Shown here one piece after another: positions 1 to 12,612 of a DNA stretch of 64,000 nt; position 1 is the first letter of the stretch; each line of letters begins with the position of its first letter. Under the pieces are notes generated by a model, which saw nothing but the letters and a program-made list of their open reading frames with translations, searched no databases and was not told the DNA's origin. The translations under genes and the position numbers were made by a program. Source of the stretch: Trissonchulus latispiculum (taxonomy: Eukaryota > Nematoda > Enoplea > Enoplida > Ironidae); assembly GCA_030248195.1 (NCBI GenBank), contig JASAND010013255.1:1-64000 (forward strand). Direction: 5' to 3'.

Positions 1-271
1 GGAATTTTTTGCAAAAATGAGACAAAATATTGTATTTTTTGGCGTATATTTCATGGTGAAACACAAAGTTCTAAAAAATGCCAGTATTTAATCTAAAAAT
101 AGCCATTTTTAAGAAAAAATCTCCGGCGAAGCCCTTTGTCCATTTTTGGAAAAGATGTAGACCTCATTAAGGAGGAAGACCAAAATCGGAGGGAGGGACG
201 ATTTCGGGGGGGGAAGGCATTTTCGGGGGGGTAGGTCAGTTTCGGGGGGACTTCCTGTAAAAAATACCCTG
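1..271 (+). mobile_element. hAT-like MITE, G-run family, partial
   Basis: The element is cut by the window start. Its right terminus TAAAAAATACCCTG ends at 271. The interior shows the family layout: G-tracts flanking a core with a GGCGAAGCC-type mini-hairpin near 122-131. The partner copy is at 27,993-28,306. Confidence 0.7.
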
Positions 272-443
272 GGTCGTTGTGGGTGAATTAATCTGGCACA
301 GCTTCGCCGAGCAACCCATATTCGCGGGCTTTCACGCTTTGCCATTAACGTCAGTCAATAATAGCAATTCCAGCAGTTAAACAATCGCTACACGTTGCTT
401 GCATAGACAATTTGATTAGCAAGGTATATATATACATATATCT

Positions 444-822
444 GTGCCGTGCCGGCCGAGTGGTTAAGGCGTTCGACTTCGGATCCGATAGTCCGAGGTT
501 CGAATCCCCGCTGCCACAAAGCTTTCACAAATCCCCTTGAGCAAGGGACTAAGCACATATCGGTTCGCCGTGAGCTCTAGCCAACCCAGCTACCCATCCT
601 TACTTGGTCGGTAAATGGGTACCACTATTGTGGGAAGGTAACAGGAGTCCGTGTAGGGCTTGAAGCCTTGAAGGGCCGTCCCCCCTTCCACGGATGTAGT
701 CATCATTTAAGGTGACACTCCTGGCTCTACGGCTGTGTATCCGGGGATGAGCACCGTCACCCCTTGTCCCTGAAGCAGGGATGGAGATATTCTCAGGGGT
801 CACCTTTACCGTTTTTACCTTT
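444..822 (+). mobile_element. tRNA-derived SINE, left-arm copy
   Basis: The head at 444-518 is tRNA-like. It has a B box (GGTTCGAATCC), a D-arm stretch resembling GGCCGAGTGGTTAAGGC, an anticodon loop CTTCGGA reading TCG (Arg), a short class-I variable region and a discriminator A at 518. The acceptor and anticodon stems have mismatches and there are extra bases before the D stem, so it is degenerate rather than a working tRNA. The head is followed by a ~300-base body rich in short inverted motifs, such as CCCTTGAGCAAGGG. The 3' boundary near 822 is a guess; I found no poly(A) tail or TSD. Confidence 0.6.
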
Positions 823-2429
823 ATACACGTAAACTATATAATAATTTGGTTGTGCTGGACTACGGCAAGCAACGAGAAAACCAAGGCTATGATTGTAACA
901 CTAACGGTTCAAAAGATGTAGAAGATCGTCGGAGAGAGTCCTGAAGTTATTGTTGAAATATAGACTTTTCTTATATATAAATGGTTAAAATGCACAGCTG
1001 TGTTTTTTTTCGTCGAAACTTTTTGCGAACTTTTACGCAGTCCTCCAAAATTTTTGCGGGAATTTCGCAAAAAATTGCGAAATTCTTATTTTTTAGTTTT
1101 TAAAGATAACTAACGAATTTTAGTAATTTGGGTGTATTTAAACACATTTTTACCATTTAAGGCATAGTATTAACCAAAGAAAGCTTTTTCTAAAGCCGAA
1201 GCATGTATATATATATATAAGTATAAATATATAAATATGTGTACATAAAAATTAATAGTGAAGAGACACGGGTGGGGGGCCCGGGTGTAGATTCTCAGAA
1301 GCTGAGAAAATTTTGTAAACCAGAGGAAAACTCTTCGCGGATAAATCAGAAAATCCTTAGTAGAAAAAATAAAGTTTAGTTTCGGCAGGCAGTAAAATCC
1401 TAAAATATAAGCAAACTGCTAAAAGGCAAGAATTGTTAAAAAATATAAATGTTTTGGCAAATTTTTTATCGCTAAAAGAACTTCATTGCATAGCTGTCAC
1501 TAGAGCTTTCTAACTCGGCTAAGATTAAAAGGTGTCTACGGATAGAACATTTTTGCCGAAGGCGCGAAAATTTTTTTGTGTAAATTTACTTAAAAAAGTA
1601 TGTGAAATACTTTTAATTTTTCATCTGAGACAACTGAAAATTTCTACTCGAAAAGCCAAAAATTTTACAGAAATTTATGCAGAGTTTCGAAAAAAGTTGC
1701 GGGAATTTTCAAAAAAAGTTAGGTATTTTCCAGTTTTTTTTCGCATTAAAAAAAACACAGATGCATAGAAGAAGGTAACATGTAAACAACACAAGAGTTT
1801 ATCTAAAGAAATGTTTCCTTCAGAATAAAACCATAAGTTGAAGAGAGTTATCTAAGAACCGTAACTAAATCTGAACACTGTTATGTATATATCTTTTTCA
1901 GTCCGTGAATATGTGGTTATACTCGGCGAAGCTGTGCCCATATTAATTCGCCCACAATCTAGTCCTCTTCTTTTTTGAACCTAGTAACCTTGTTATTGTT
2001 ATTTTTAAGACTAGTACTCTCTTGATTGTACAACCTCACCACCACCCATATTCTTCTCCATGGTCTGGATGAACGCTGAGAAACGGCATTTTTCTGCTTC
2101 AGCAGAATCTGGGCTAGCAAACATGCACCTTGTATTTAGGATTCAAAGTCTTCCCCTATTCTACCTTGTTGGTTGCCTTTCACGAGTATTTTTGTCCTCA
2201 GGTTTAAAACATTAAATATAACACGGTATGAATATATTATAAGTTTATGCTTTATTCGAGCGTATTCGCTGATTATATATATATATATATATACAAGTAA
2301 CAAAAATGCTTCGCACAAAAGAGAATACATATATGTGTGTGCTGGGCCTATGTCTGTCGTTTAATCCAAGTTGTAGAAAGAAAGTATATAAATCCAATAC
2401 AGCAAGTTTGGGTGGGGTGTTCCTATGGC

Positions 2430-3110
2430 TAAAGTTGTTCAGTTCGATGCTACTCGACATTTTGGTTCGAAATTTGACCACTTTTGAAAATTTTAATTTT
2501 TGACCCAAAATCGCCATAGTCCTCACCTAATTTCAGTCATAGAAATTACAGTCACTTTAGGTACGAATTTCAGTGATAAAAGTATTTCAGTCTAGAGGTG
2601 TGGGCTTTCATTTGGTGTCTAATTTTAATTCACTTTTGAAAATTTTAATTTTTCACCCCAAAAATCGCCAATTCCACCCCACCACAGCCCTCAATACTCA
2701 CTCCTGGTGGGCACTGAAAAGACACTAGTTGCTACCAGTTTTCTCCTTTCATAAATATTGTACCAAACACATTTTTTCAATTTTCAGAAACCCCATGTTT
2801 AACTAAAAATCGCCTAAGTCCCCACACCACCCCACCACAGCACTCTACAGCCACTTTAAGCATGCAGTTCTATGACAAAAGTTGCTCAGCTCGCTAAGGG
2901 CTTTCATTTGGTACCAAATTTGACCACTTTTGAAAAATTTCATTTTTGACCCAAAATCGCCTAAGTCCCCACCCCACCCCACCCCACCACAGCACTCTAC
3001 AGCCACTTTGAGCATGCAATTCTATGACAAAGTTGTTCAGCTCACTTAGCGCTTTCATCTGGTACCAAATTTGACCACTTTTAAAAAATCTTATTTTTGA
3101 CCACTTGACC
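2430..3110. repeat. Degenerate 147-bp satellite units
   Basis: Diverged units of the satellite described at 17,832-18,910, recognisable by GACCCAAAATCGCC, CACCCCACCACAGC and GTTGCTCAGCTC. The inverted partner is near 25.2-25.9 kb. Confidence 0.7.
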
Positions 3111-3134
3111 CCCTACCCGATTTACCCTTCAAAC

Positions 3135-3525
3135 GGCAAAGTGGAGCCAGTCCAGCAAAATGGGTGGGTCGGACGGCAAAACGGACTCCGGAAATGAGCT
3201 GGGCGCACCAGAAAACCCCTATGGACAAAGTTTTGAGAGGCTATGCACAGTCCTATATGGTGTTCTTGGAAGTCGGTACCGACTTGACCCTCCCGACAGC
3301 AAAGTGGAACCAGCCCAGCAAAATGGGTGGGTCGGACGGCAAAACGGACACCGGAAATGAGCTGGGCGCACCAGAAAACCCCTATCGACAATGTGTTGAG
3401 AGGCTATGCACAGTCCTATATGGTGTTCTTGGAAGTCGGTACCGACTTGACCCTCCCGACAGCAAAGTGGAACCAGCCCAGCAATATGGGTGGGTCCGAC
3501 GGCAAAACTGCTTACGGGAATCAAT
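3135..3525. repeat. 163-bp tandem repeat, ~2.4 copies
   Basis: ATGGGTGGGTCGGACGG recurs at about 3,160, 3,323 and 3,486, a 163-bp period. Each unit contains AGCTGGGCGCACC and GACTTGACCCTCCCGAC. Frames run through the array only because the unit lacks stops; I do not treat them as genes. Confidence 0.8.
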
Positions 3526-3734
3526 TCGCCGTGCCAGAAAACCTTTGTATGAAAGAATTGAGCTTTCTAAGTTGAATACACAGCGAGAAATTTCGATTTT
3601 CCATTTTTCGAATTTTCACCATTTTTGACCGGCCACTGTGGTCGCATGGGAAGTGATAGAGAAACGAGACTTAGCTATTTAGTTAGTTCAATATATGTAG
3701 TTTCTGAATGTAAAAAGAAATCGGCTCCAGCTCT

Positions 3735-5680
3735 TAACGTTCGAGCTGCGCAGCGACCAAAAAATGGTCACTTTTCGCTCTGAGCCGACTTTGCGGCGGC
3801 GCTGTGGCGCACCTGCGGCGCAAAAAAAGTAGCGATTCTTAAATGGCGCATGGGGTACTACCAGACCCTATACCCCTTTAGGTCCGGCCTCCGCTGCAGA
3901 TTACTTGAAAGAGGCGGAAAGTCAGGACAATACGACCATTAAATAGGAGAAACCGGAAAAAAACATCGCCGCCATAACCGGTCCGGGGCACAACTTTTTA
4001 ACGGAAAGTGATACGGGGCTGAAACTTCACACACATACTAAACTCGATGTGCTCTACAATTTGCGCATGAAATCTGCGCAGGATTTTGCGCAGCCTCTGC
4101 GCAGCTTATTTTACGGTGTCTCCAGGGACTTTTGACACATATTATAGGGGTCGCTGCCGCGACCCCTATGATATATATATATATATATATAGGTATATAT
4201 ATATATATATATGTATGTATATATATATATACTTTATTACAGCGTGTTTTGATAAATGATTTAATCCAATGCAATTTAAGTTCTAAAGGAGATTTACTGT
4301 CAAATAAAAAGTAATTTCTTGGTTAAGCTGAATATTATTCTAAAAGGCTTTTGAGTATTTTTCAGAAAAATAGCGCCGCAGGCAAAATTTTTTGAGAAAA
4401 TAATATTCTGCTTACCACTAGCGTAGCCAGAAAAAAATTTCGGGGGGGGGGCAAGCCAAAAATTTTTCTGAGTTTAGGGGGGGGGGGGGGGCAAGCCAAA
4501 ATTTTTCTGACTTAAGGGGAAGGGTCCATTTTTGGGTCATTTTTTACTTTCTCCGATCTCACTGATTTTCACATATCTTATTGTCCAAATGGTATATTTT
4601 AACGAGTTTTTAAAATTACAGTCGTAAGTCCTAGGGTTGTCGAGTAACTTCACCTTAAAGGAAATTTTAAAAGTTGTCATTTTTTTCGCGTTCGCCAAAA
4701 GAATCTTCCGACAAACGTTGATGAATCTGGACAAATTATATATACATTAAAATAACGCAAAAATGTTCAACTGCGGTACCCTGGAATCAGAATTTTAATT
4801 TAGGCCTTTTTAATTCATTTTTGAAGGATTAAATCAAATAAAAGCATCAAATCAAATTTTAATCATTTAAAAATGAATTAAAAAATGTTAAAGGCCTAAA
4901 TTAAAATTCTAATTTCAGGGTTCCGCAGTTTAACATTTCAGCGTTATTTTAATGTATAATTTGTCCAGATTCATCAAAGTTTGTCGGTTGATTTTTTTGG
5001 CGCACGCGAAAAATGACAACTTTTAAAATTTCTTATGTTCAACACATGGATCCTCAACTTTGAGGTGAAATTACTCGACAACCATAAGACTTACGACTTT
5101 AAAAACTCGTTAAAATGTACCGTTTTGACAATAAAATATGTAAAAATCAGCGAGATCGGAGAAAGTCGAAAAAAGGCCCAAAAATGGACCCCTACGACAT
5201 TATACTAACTAAGATAAGGTATCATAGGCCGCGGGCAGCGACCCCTATAATATGTGTGAAAAGTGGCTGGAGACAGTGTAAAATAAGCTGCGCAGAAGCT
5301 GCGCAAAAAATCCTGCGCAGATCCTACGCAGATTTCATGCGCAAATTGTAGAGCACATCGAGTTTAGTATGTCTGTGAAGTTTCAGCCCCGTATCACTTA
5401 CCGTTAAGAAGTTGCGCCCCTGAACCATGGCGGCGATGTTTTTTTCCGGTTTCTCCTATTTGATGGTTGTATTGTACATAATGTTCGCCGCTTTCACGTG
5501 ATCTGCAGCGGTGGGCCAAAAGGCTATGGGGTCTAGTAGTACCCTCTAAAGAATTTAAGAATCACAACTTTTTTGTGCGCCGCAGCTGCGCCACAGCGCC
5601 GCAGTGGCGCCGCAAAGGCTCATAGCGAAAAGTGACCATTTCTTGCGGTCGTCGCTCAGGTCGAACGTTACGTTATCTAT
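3735..5680. repeat. Nested inverted repeat with TA microsatellite
   Basis: An outer pair of arms (~3,735-4,175 and ~5,215-5,680) and an inner pair (~4,520-4,830 and ~4,840-5,195) face each other. Landmarks are GGGGTCGCTGCCGCGACCCC near 4,147 answered by GCAGCGACCCC near 5,236, and CTGCGCAGC-type repeats on both sides. A (TA)n tract fills about 4,171-4,236. It looks like a foldback transposon with one element inside another. No coding capacity is seen. Confidence 0.7.
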
Positions 5681-7449
5681 TTAACTTTGAAAGCTCAAAC
5701 CTTTCATACAATGGTTTTCTGGCACGGAGAAACGATTCCTGCAGTCAGTTTTACAGGGTTCATGCGACCTGGAAAACTTGGAAATACCTGGAAAAACCTG
5801 GAATTTGGGTAAACACCTGGAAAACCTTGGAAAAACCTGGAATTTGCTGATTGATTGTAAAATTTCACCAAATTTCTTATATTTACCATTGAAATTGAAA
5901 AAATTGCCCGAATTTTGTTTAGCCCGGTTTGTCAGCTTTTCACTCATGGTCTGTTTCTGTACATAGTTTTCTACTTGGCATGGTATTGTGTGTTTTATAG
6001 CATGGAGCTATAAATATTATAATATGGGTGTAACATTATAATATATATGGGTGTAAAAGGCTCAGTGCGGCATTTGGAAACCCGTTCGAGCTCCGTGCCA
6101 GCTAAATACTCAACACAAACTGGATGATTTTGTATCGTTGGAATCTACACGACGAGTATATAATACAAGTCGCAAAAAAAGTTTTGGTCAAAATTTCCAA
6201 CTTTGAAAATTTTCGCTTCCGGACAAGTTTTGTCCGTTTGTTTTTTTTTCCTGTCAGTCACGCTTGGAAAAAAAAATGCAATTTTCTGTCGGAGTGTTAG
6301 AACGATCTGGGCATTTTCAGCAGGTGAAGTTTGGTTTTTCTGAACGTAGTACCCCGAAAGGCCGAAAGTGAACCTTTTTGCTATTTTTTTCGCTGCCCGG
6401 CTCTGCCAGCCATCTGTACGGCCGGCCAAAAGTGGAATTGGCGCTAAAATGGCCAAATTTTTGTCAAACTACAGGACCGGCCAGGGAGAGACGTGGTTTG
6501 TTGCATAAGAATCTACGGAAGGGTTGATATGTGTCCTAACGAGGGCGATTTTTGATATTCGGCCAGGATCGTTCTGGCGGCCGGCCCAAAGATAACAGCT
6601 ATTTTTTGAAAATTTCTAAGTCCCAACTCCACAGAAAATAGCCAAAAATAGGCTCAAATATGCTGTTTTGGGCCATGTAGTGGGACGCATATAAGGGTTA
6701 TCGGGGTCGCAGGAACACAATGAGCATAGTCTCAGCTCTGTGCGGTGCTGCTATCGTGCTGTACTATTATGCAGCAACCGCAGCACCTACTGTCTGTAGA
6801 CTTACCGTAAACGGCTAAACATATGAAACTTGGTGAAAATTATGTCTGTAGTAAGGGGAGCTGTAGTTATGTTAGTTGGTGCACTCTCTAGCTTCCACTG
6901 TGCTGTATGTGCTGCCCCAAACACAGCACCTTCGATAACAAGTTATTCATTCGTCACTGGTATTTGAAATTCGACATACAGATAGTTTAGGACATGACAA
7001 ACTATTATAGATACGTTTCGGGTATACTTGTGACGATGTTACTAAGGTGGTTGCGTTGCAGTGGAGTGCTGCAAAAGTACAGCACGGTTTATCCAGGAGG
7101 TCCTGTTTTTGAAAATTGTTCTACTTTTGTGGGGCTCCTCACCCACCCAAAATTCCCGTTGGTTGCAAGATTTTTTGCGCAAATTCTACGCATTTACGCA
7201 GTCGAGTTTAAAAATGCAGGCGCGTAGCCACGGGGGATGGGTGGAAGTCCCTCCGAACCTGTGGACCCTCCCAGAAATTGTTTCAAGAGCCAAATTATGG
7301 AAAACGCCCCATTTGCCAAAACATTTTCGCACCTCCCGTCGCAAAATATTATAAGTGCATTATGCCATCATAATTAGCTTCGTAGCCCAAAATGAGTACC
7401 AATTACCAAACACCAAACTTTAACCAGCGTTTACATAATTTGGGTACAT

Positions 7450-7823
7450 CCAGGGTATTTTTTAGGGATTTTTTTTCTGTGGGGGGGGGCTTCCGGGGGG
7501 GGGGAGAAACTGTGGGGGGGGGGAGATTTTTGCAAAAATGAGCCAAAAAATGGTATTTCTTGGCGTATTTTGCATGGTGAAGCACAAAAAGTTCTCAAAA
7601 ATGCTGTGATTTAAGGTATAAATAGCCATTTTTACGAAAAAATCTCCGGCGAAGCCGGAAAATTTTTGCAAATTTGACCATTTTTGGAAAAAATGTAGAC
7701 CTCATTAAGGGGGTGCAGACCAAAATCCCGGGAGGGGGCGATTTCGAGTGGGGGAAGGCATTTTCGGGGGGGGGGGGGGGTGGGTCAATTTCGGCCCCCC
7801 CCCCCCCTGTAAAAAATACCCTG
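7450..7823 (+). mobile_element. hAT-like MITE, G-run family, 374 bp
   Basis: It begins CAGGGTATTTTTTA and ends TAAAAAATACCCTG, with an exact 8-bp TSD GGTACATC at 7,442-7,449 and 7,824-7,831. CAGGG ends plus an 8-bp TSD point to the hAT superfamily. The interior has two G-tract blocks around an AT-rich core carrying a CCGGC-GAA-GCCGG mini-hairpin. It has no transposase. The Gly/Pro-rich frames here come from the G-runs. Confidence 0.85.
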
Positions 7824-8984
7824 GGTACATCAACACATGATAGGGCCTTATGTACGTTTAATTGCAAAGAATGCTCTTTAAAAATTCCACGAAGGTCACA
7901 AATAGAAATATTTCTCAGTTTCTGGGCGGTTCCGCCCCCAGACCCCTCGGACAATTTTTACATTCCCCCTCGAAAATTTTTCTTCATACGCGAGGGCGTT
8001 CTGCGTATCTATTTTTTGTCTGCTATTCATAGGCTTAACGAGCACGGTGCGTAAAATGAGGCTAAGACTCTTTAATCTGATTTTAAAAACTGCTAAAAAC
8101 TCATTAACTCGACGTTAAGTGCTTTTATTGCGTTTATAACCCTGAGAAGCGATTTTCGTACATTTACGCCTCGAAATTAAAAATATGTAATAGGAATGTA
8201 TATAAATTGCAAAAAAAGTAAAAATATTATAAACAATTTTTTGCATTCGTTCTTTATTATGTATATAGTTTCCAGACTTTTAAAGAGATTGGTTTTTACA
8301 CTTTTTAATGCTAGATTTGTATTTTTAACACTTTAACATTACCCTTTCTGATTTTAACAAATTACAGGTTTTGTAAAGATTTAACTTACAATATATTTTT
8401 AGCTCTTCATATTTCCAAAAAGTTTGATTGAAAATATCAATAGCCACCGCACGATGGGCACTGGAAAACCCGATGTATAAGTTCAAATATTTGAAAAACT
8501 TTGGGAAACTGTTGAAAATTTTTTGAAAGTTTTCGAAATTATATATATATATATTTGAAAAATTCTAAAAATTCTGGAGGCGGTCTAGATTTTTATTTGT
8601 AGCTTTAAAAAATACTGTTTAACGCTTTTTAATTCGTTAAAATTATACTTTTGAGCGCTCCAGAAGCAGTTTAAAATCATTGGGGTTATCAAAATACTAT
8701 AAAAGCTGAAAAAAAACTAGTTTTCCGCATTTTTCCGGAAAAACCCAGCCTAGATTTACCATTACTTTAATTATGTCAGGATAGGCCTGTTGTCATGCTT
8801 GGGTCCAGTGCATCGCTGATTTTAAGAACCTGATACCCCAAAAATGCTCCAAATTTACACTGATTTGATCAAAATTTAATAATACAAAACCTGGAAAATT
8901 GCCGTTGAAAACCTTGAAAAACCTGAAAAAACCTGGAAATTGAAGCTGAAAAGTCCGCATGAACCCTGGTTTTACCGTCAGACC

Positions 8985-9345
8985 CACCCATCTTGCTGGG
9001 CTGGTTCCACTTTGCCGTCGGGAGGGTCAAGTCGGAAACCGCTTCCTGGAGGTCCACTTTAGGTTCTCACCTGGCCTCTCGAGCCTTGTCTATAGGGGTA
9101 TTGCGGTGTGCTCATCCCACTCCGTCCCCTTTGAGCCAAACGACGAGCCTATATTGCTGGGCTGGTTCTACTTTAAGTCGTCAGGAGGGTCAAGTCGGAA
9201 ACCGCTTCCTGGAGGTCCATAGTAGGCTCTACCTGGCCTCTCAAAACTTTGTCTATAGGGCTCATGGTGTGCCCAGCTCATTCCCGGTATTCTTTTTGCC
9301 GTCCGACGTACCTATTTTGCTGGGCTGGTTCTACTTAAGCGTTTG
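8985..9345. repeat. 162/163-bp tandem repeat, second locus
   Basis: TTGCTGGGCTGGTTC recurs at about 8,992, 9,154 and 9,315. It is a diverged relative of the 3.1-kb array and again abuts 147-bp satellite sequence, so the two repeat types form a composite that occurs twice per arm. Confidence 0.75.
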
Positions 9346-9360
9346 AAGGGTCAGTCGGGT

Positions 9361-10520
9361 CAGAGGGTCAAATGGTCGAAAAAAAGTTTCTCAAAAGTGG
9401 TCAAATTTGGTATCAAATGAAAGCCCTAAGTGAGCTGAGCAACTTTTTGTCATAGAACTGCATACCCAAAGTGGCTGTAGAGTGGCTGTGGTGGGGTGGC
9501 GTGTCGACTTAGGCGATTTTGGGTCAAAAATAAAATTTTTCTGCGGTAAAATTTGGTATCAAATGCAAGTTCTAAGTGGAGCTGAGCAACTTTTTTGTCA
9601 TAGAACTGCATACTCCAAAGTGGCTGTAGAGTGCTGTGGTGGGGGTGGCGTGGGGACTTAGGCTTTTTTGAGTCAAAATAAATTTTTCAAAAGTGGTAAA
9701 ATTTGATTTGATAATAAAAATTGTTTTTTTGTTGAGCAAAACTTTTGTCACAGAACTGCAGTTTTTTTTTTTTTTTTTGGGGCTGTGGTGGGGTGGGGTG
9801 GGTTTGTTGTGTTTTTTGGGTCAAAAAAAAAAAATTTTTCAAAAGTGGTCAAATTTGGTATCAAATGAAAGCACCAAGTGAGCTGAGCAACTTTTTGTCA
9901 CAGAACTGCAGGTAGCCAGAGTGCCGGGGGAGGGGGGGGGGGGGGTGGGGTGTTGACTTAGGCGATTTTTTTTCAAAAATAAAATTTTTTTCTAAAGTGG
10001 TTTTGGTTGGTATTAAATGAGCCCTAAGGGAGTTGAGCAACTTTTGTCATAGAACTGCATGGTTTTTTTTGCTTTAGAGTGCAAAAATGCGGTGGCTGGG
10101 GGACTTAGGCGATTTTGAGTCAAAAATAAAATTTTTTCAAAAGTGGTAAAATTTGGTATCAAATGAAAGCCCTGGGTGAGCTGAGCAACTTTTGTCACAG
10201 AACTGCATAGCCAGAGTGGCTGTAGAGTGCTGTAAAGGGGTGGGGTGGGGATTTAGGGCGATTTTGGGTCAAAAATAAAATTTTTTTCAAAAGTGGTCAA
10301 ATTTGGTATCAAATGGGGGGTTTTTGGGGGGGGGGGGGGTTGGTCAGAGAAGTCCATTTCAAAGTCGGTGCAGAGTGCTGTGGTGAAAAGGGGTGGGGAC
10401 TTTTGCGATTTTGGGTCAAAAATACATGTAATTTTTCAAAAGTGGTAAAATTTGGCGTCAAATGAAAGCTCTAAAGTGAGCTGTGTAAATTTTTGTGGTG
10501 TCGGATTTTTGTCTTTCTCT
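9361..10520. repeat. 147-bp satellite array, left arm, corrupted copy
   Basis: Satellite units are still readable (GCTGAGCAACTTTTGTCA, CTTAGGCGATTTTGGG), but units are interrupted by runs of T or G (near 9,760-9,800, 9,925-9,950, 10,062 and 10,315-10,340) that have no counterpart in the right arm. This looks like poor consensus rather than biological divergence. Confidence 0.75.
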
Positions 10521-12202
10521 ATAGGAATTTAAAGTTCTGATATAGGCCCAACACACATATTCTCCCCTTTTGTGCGGAGCATTTTTTTTACTTGTGCATA
10601 TCATATTGCATTTTGGTGCCCCGGCTTACAAATATTTTCTTGATGGTAAATACTTCAGGGGTGCAGCGGGGGGTGGGGGGGGGGCCTGATATTAGCCCCC
10701 TATTGTTTTTTTTTCGTCTGTTTTTTGACCGGCAATCAAAATTTTATCAAAAAGTTTGCAGAACATTTTTCTAAATGTTTGAAAATTTTTAAGATTTCAT
10801 TTTTGATATCAGGCTAAAATTGTTTCCTGGTCTCCGGTATAGTTTCCAATAACCGGAACCGGAGTTTGTTACTAAAAATACCGGAAATCTTGGTCCATCT
10901 TAATATATATATTTATATACTGCATATATATATATATATATATACGTAATTATATATATACCGGGTTTTTCCCTACAGGATAAGTTTTCTTAAAATTTTT
11001 TTTCCCTAGAAACTCCAAAACCTCTCCCAGAATTCCGTCAGTTTTTTTTCTAGAATGGCTTTCTCCAGGTCTGTTTTTTTTTTTTTTTTTTTTTTTTGGG
11101 GGTTGCAAAAACAATAAATCTTTTAGGTCCACTTGTGATCATGTTTTCCTATGTCGCCGGATTTTCAGGTTTTTTTAGCATTCTTTCCCCAGCTTTAGCT
11201 CTAGTTGTAGTTTTAAATTGAAAAGCGCCTGCCAATACAGCAGACTACATATAGCTTATTTCTATTCATTTTTTGGAAAATTTTATTGCCAGAGTTGGTT
11301 AGTTCCTCAAGATCTGATCTCCAGATCTCCTCCTCCAGAAATTTGAAAAAAACAGATACCCCCGATTATGTAGAGGTTTTGGGGGGGGGGTGCCAAGAAG
11401 AATCTCAGCGGTTCTGAAGTAGGTGTTTTTTTTTTTTCAGCTTAGTAGAGGTCTCGATGGGGTGAAAATGATGAATTCAAATATTACTAAAGTAGTACTA
11501 CGAGTACATTTGTACTTTTTTAAATAGTACCAAACTTCTTGTTTTTGCATTTTGGCAACTTTTTGTTGGTTTTTGTTTTCAGTTTTCTGAGCAAGTTTAC
11601 GCTGAGAAAAGAATGTTCTAGCGTAGTGCTGTTTCTGTTGTCCTTTTCTTGGTCCAATGCCACTGTTACAAGTTGGTGGATAGTATTTTCCTTTCTATCT
11701 CTTTTGTCATTTTGCAATTTTATTTTCTGAGCTCTGTAGCAGAGTCAGGGTTAGTAGGACTTTCGCTGTTTTGGCAACTTCTGTTGTGGTGGATTTTTTT
11801 CTCCAGATAAAACTCTAAATCGGCTTGGTTTGAGCTCATCTGAATATTTCGGCCCAGGGGCGCGGAGTGAAAAAGGGAGACTTTTAGTGGGGCTCTGTAA
11901 GCTTTCAGGAGATGGGCTCCAACTTTGCATTTTTTGGCCTCAGCCTTTTAAAAGAAAAGTTTGTAGTTTTCTGGCCTTGGGGTGGTGCCCATATAGAGTA
12001 AATCAGGGTCGCTGAAAAACGATGGGCATACTGCCGATACCGCCTGAGGCGCACCACTGGTCAGCATGGCTCCCGTGGTTCCTCGCCCAGGGTCAAAGTT
12101 GGGAAAATATATATATAGTAAATCGACTACGCTTGTTTCAATGGGCATATCGCCGAAACCGACGGAAGTGACCACTGGCCATTACAGGCTATGGGGCCTA
12201 TT

Positions 12203-12612
12203 CTGGGTTTATCTAGCCCAAAAAAGTGGGGAAGTGGGGATTCTCTCTCTCCACTTGTGGGGGGGGGGGGAAGACCAAAAGTGGGGGGAATAAAATTGGC
12301 TAAAAATGTTAAAAATGCGGTAAAAATTGCTAGTTTTCAAGGTGACACTGCTGGTACCGTTTTTGGGCAGAAAAGTGTTTCAAAATAAAGATTTAGTACC
12401 AAAATAGACGATTTTTAACCAAAAAATTATGGCGAAGCCTGCAATTTTTGAAAATTTTGACCAAAAATCCTAAAAATTTGGCATTTTCTGGGCACCTTAT
12501 AGTGAGTGGGGGGGGGCCCAAAAAAGTGGGGGGAACGAGTGGGGGAAGGGGTCGAGTGGGGGCCCAAAAAGTGGGGCGGTCCCCCCCCACCCCCCCACTA
12601 AAGAAAACCCAG
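12203..12612. mobile_element. CTGGGTTT-ended MITE, 410 bp, 6-bp TSD
   Basis: Bounded by CTGGGTTTATCTAGCCC and AAAGAAAACCCAG, with an exact 6-bp TSD CCTATT at 12,197-12,202 and 12,613-12,618. The interior is G/C homopolymer blocks around a core that includes GGCGAAGCC. It has no transposase. The 6-bp TSD does not fit hAT or Tc1, so I leave the superfamily open. Confidence 0.8.

Noticed and set aside
3164..3628. 154-residue repeat-containing frame and its right-arm twin
   Set aside because: Stop-free tandem repeat whose alternative frames are equally open. No codon bias, start context or domain.
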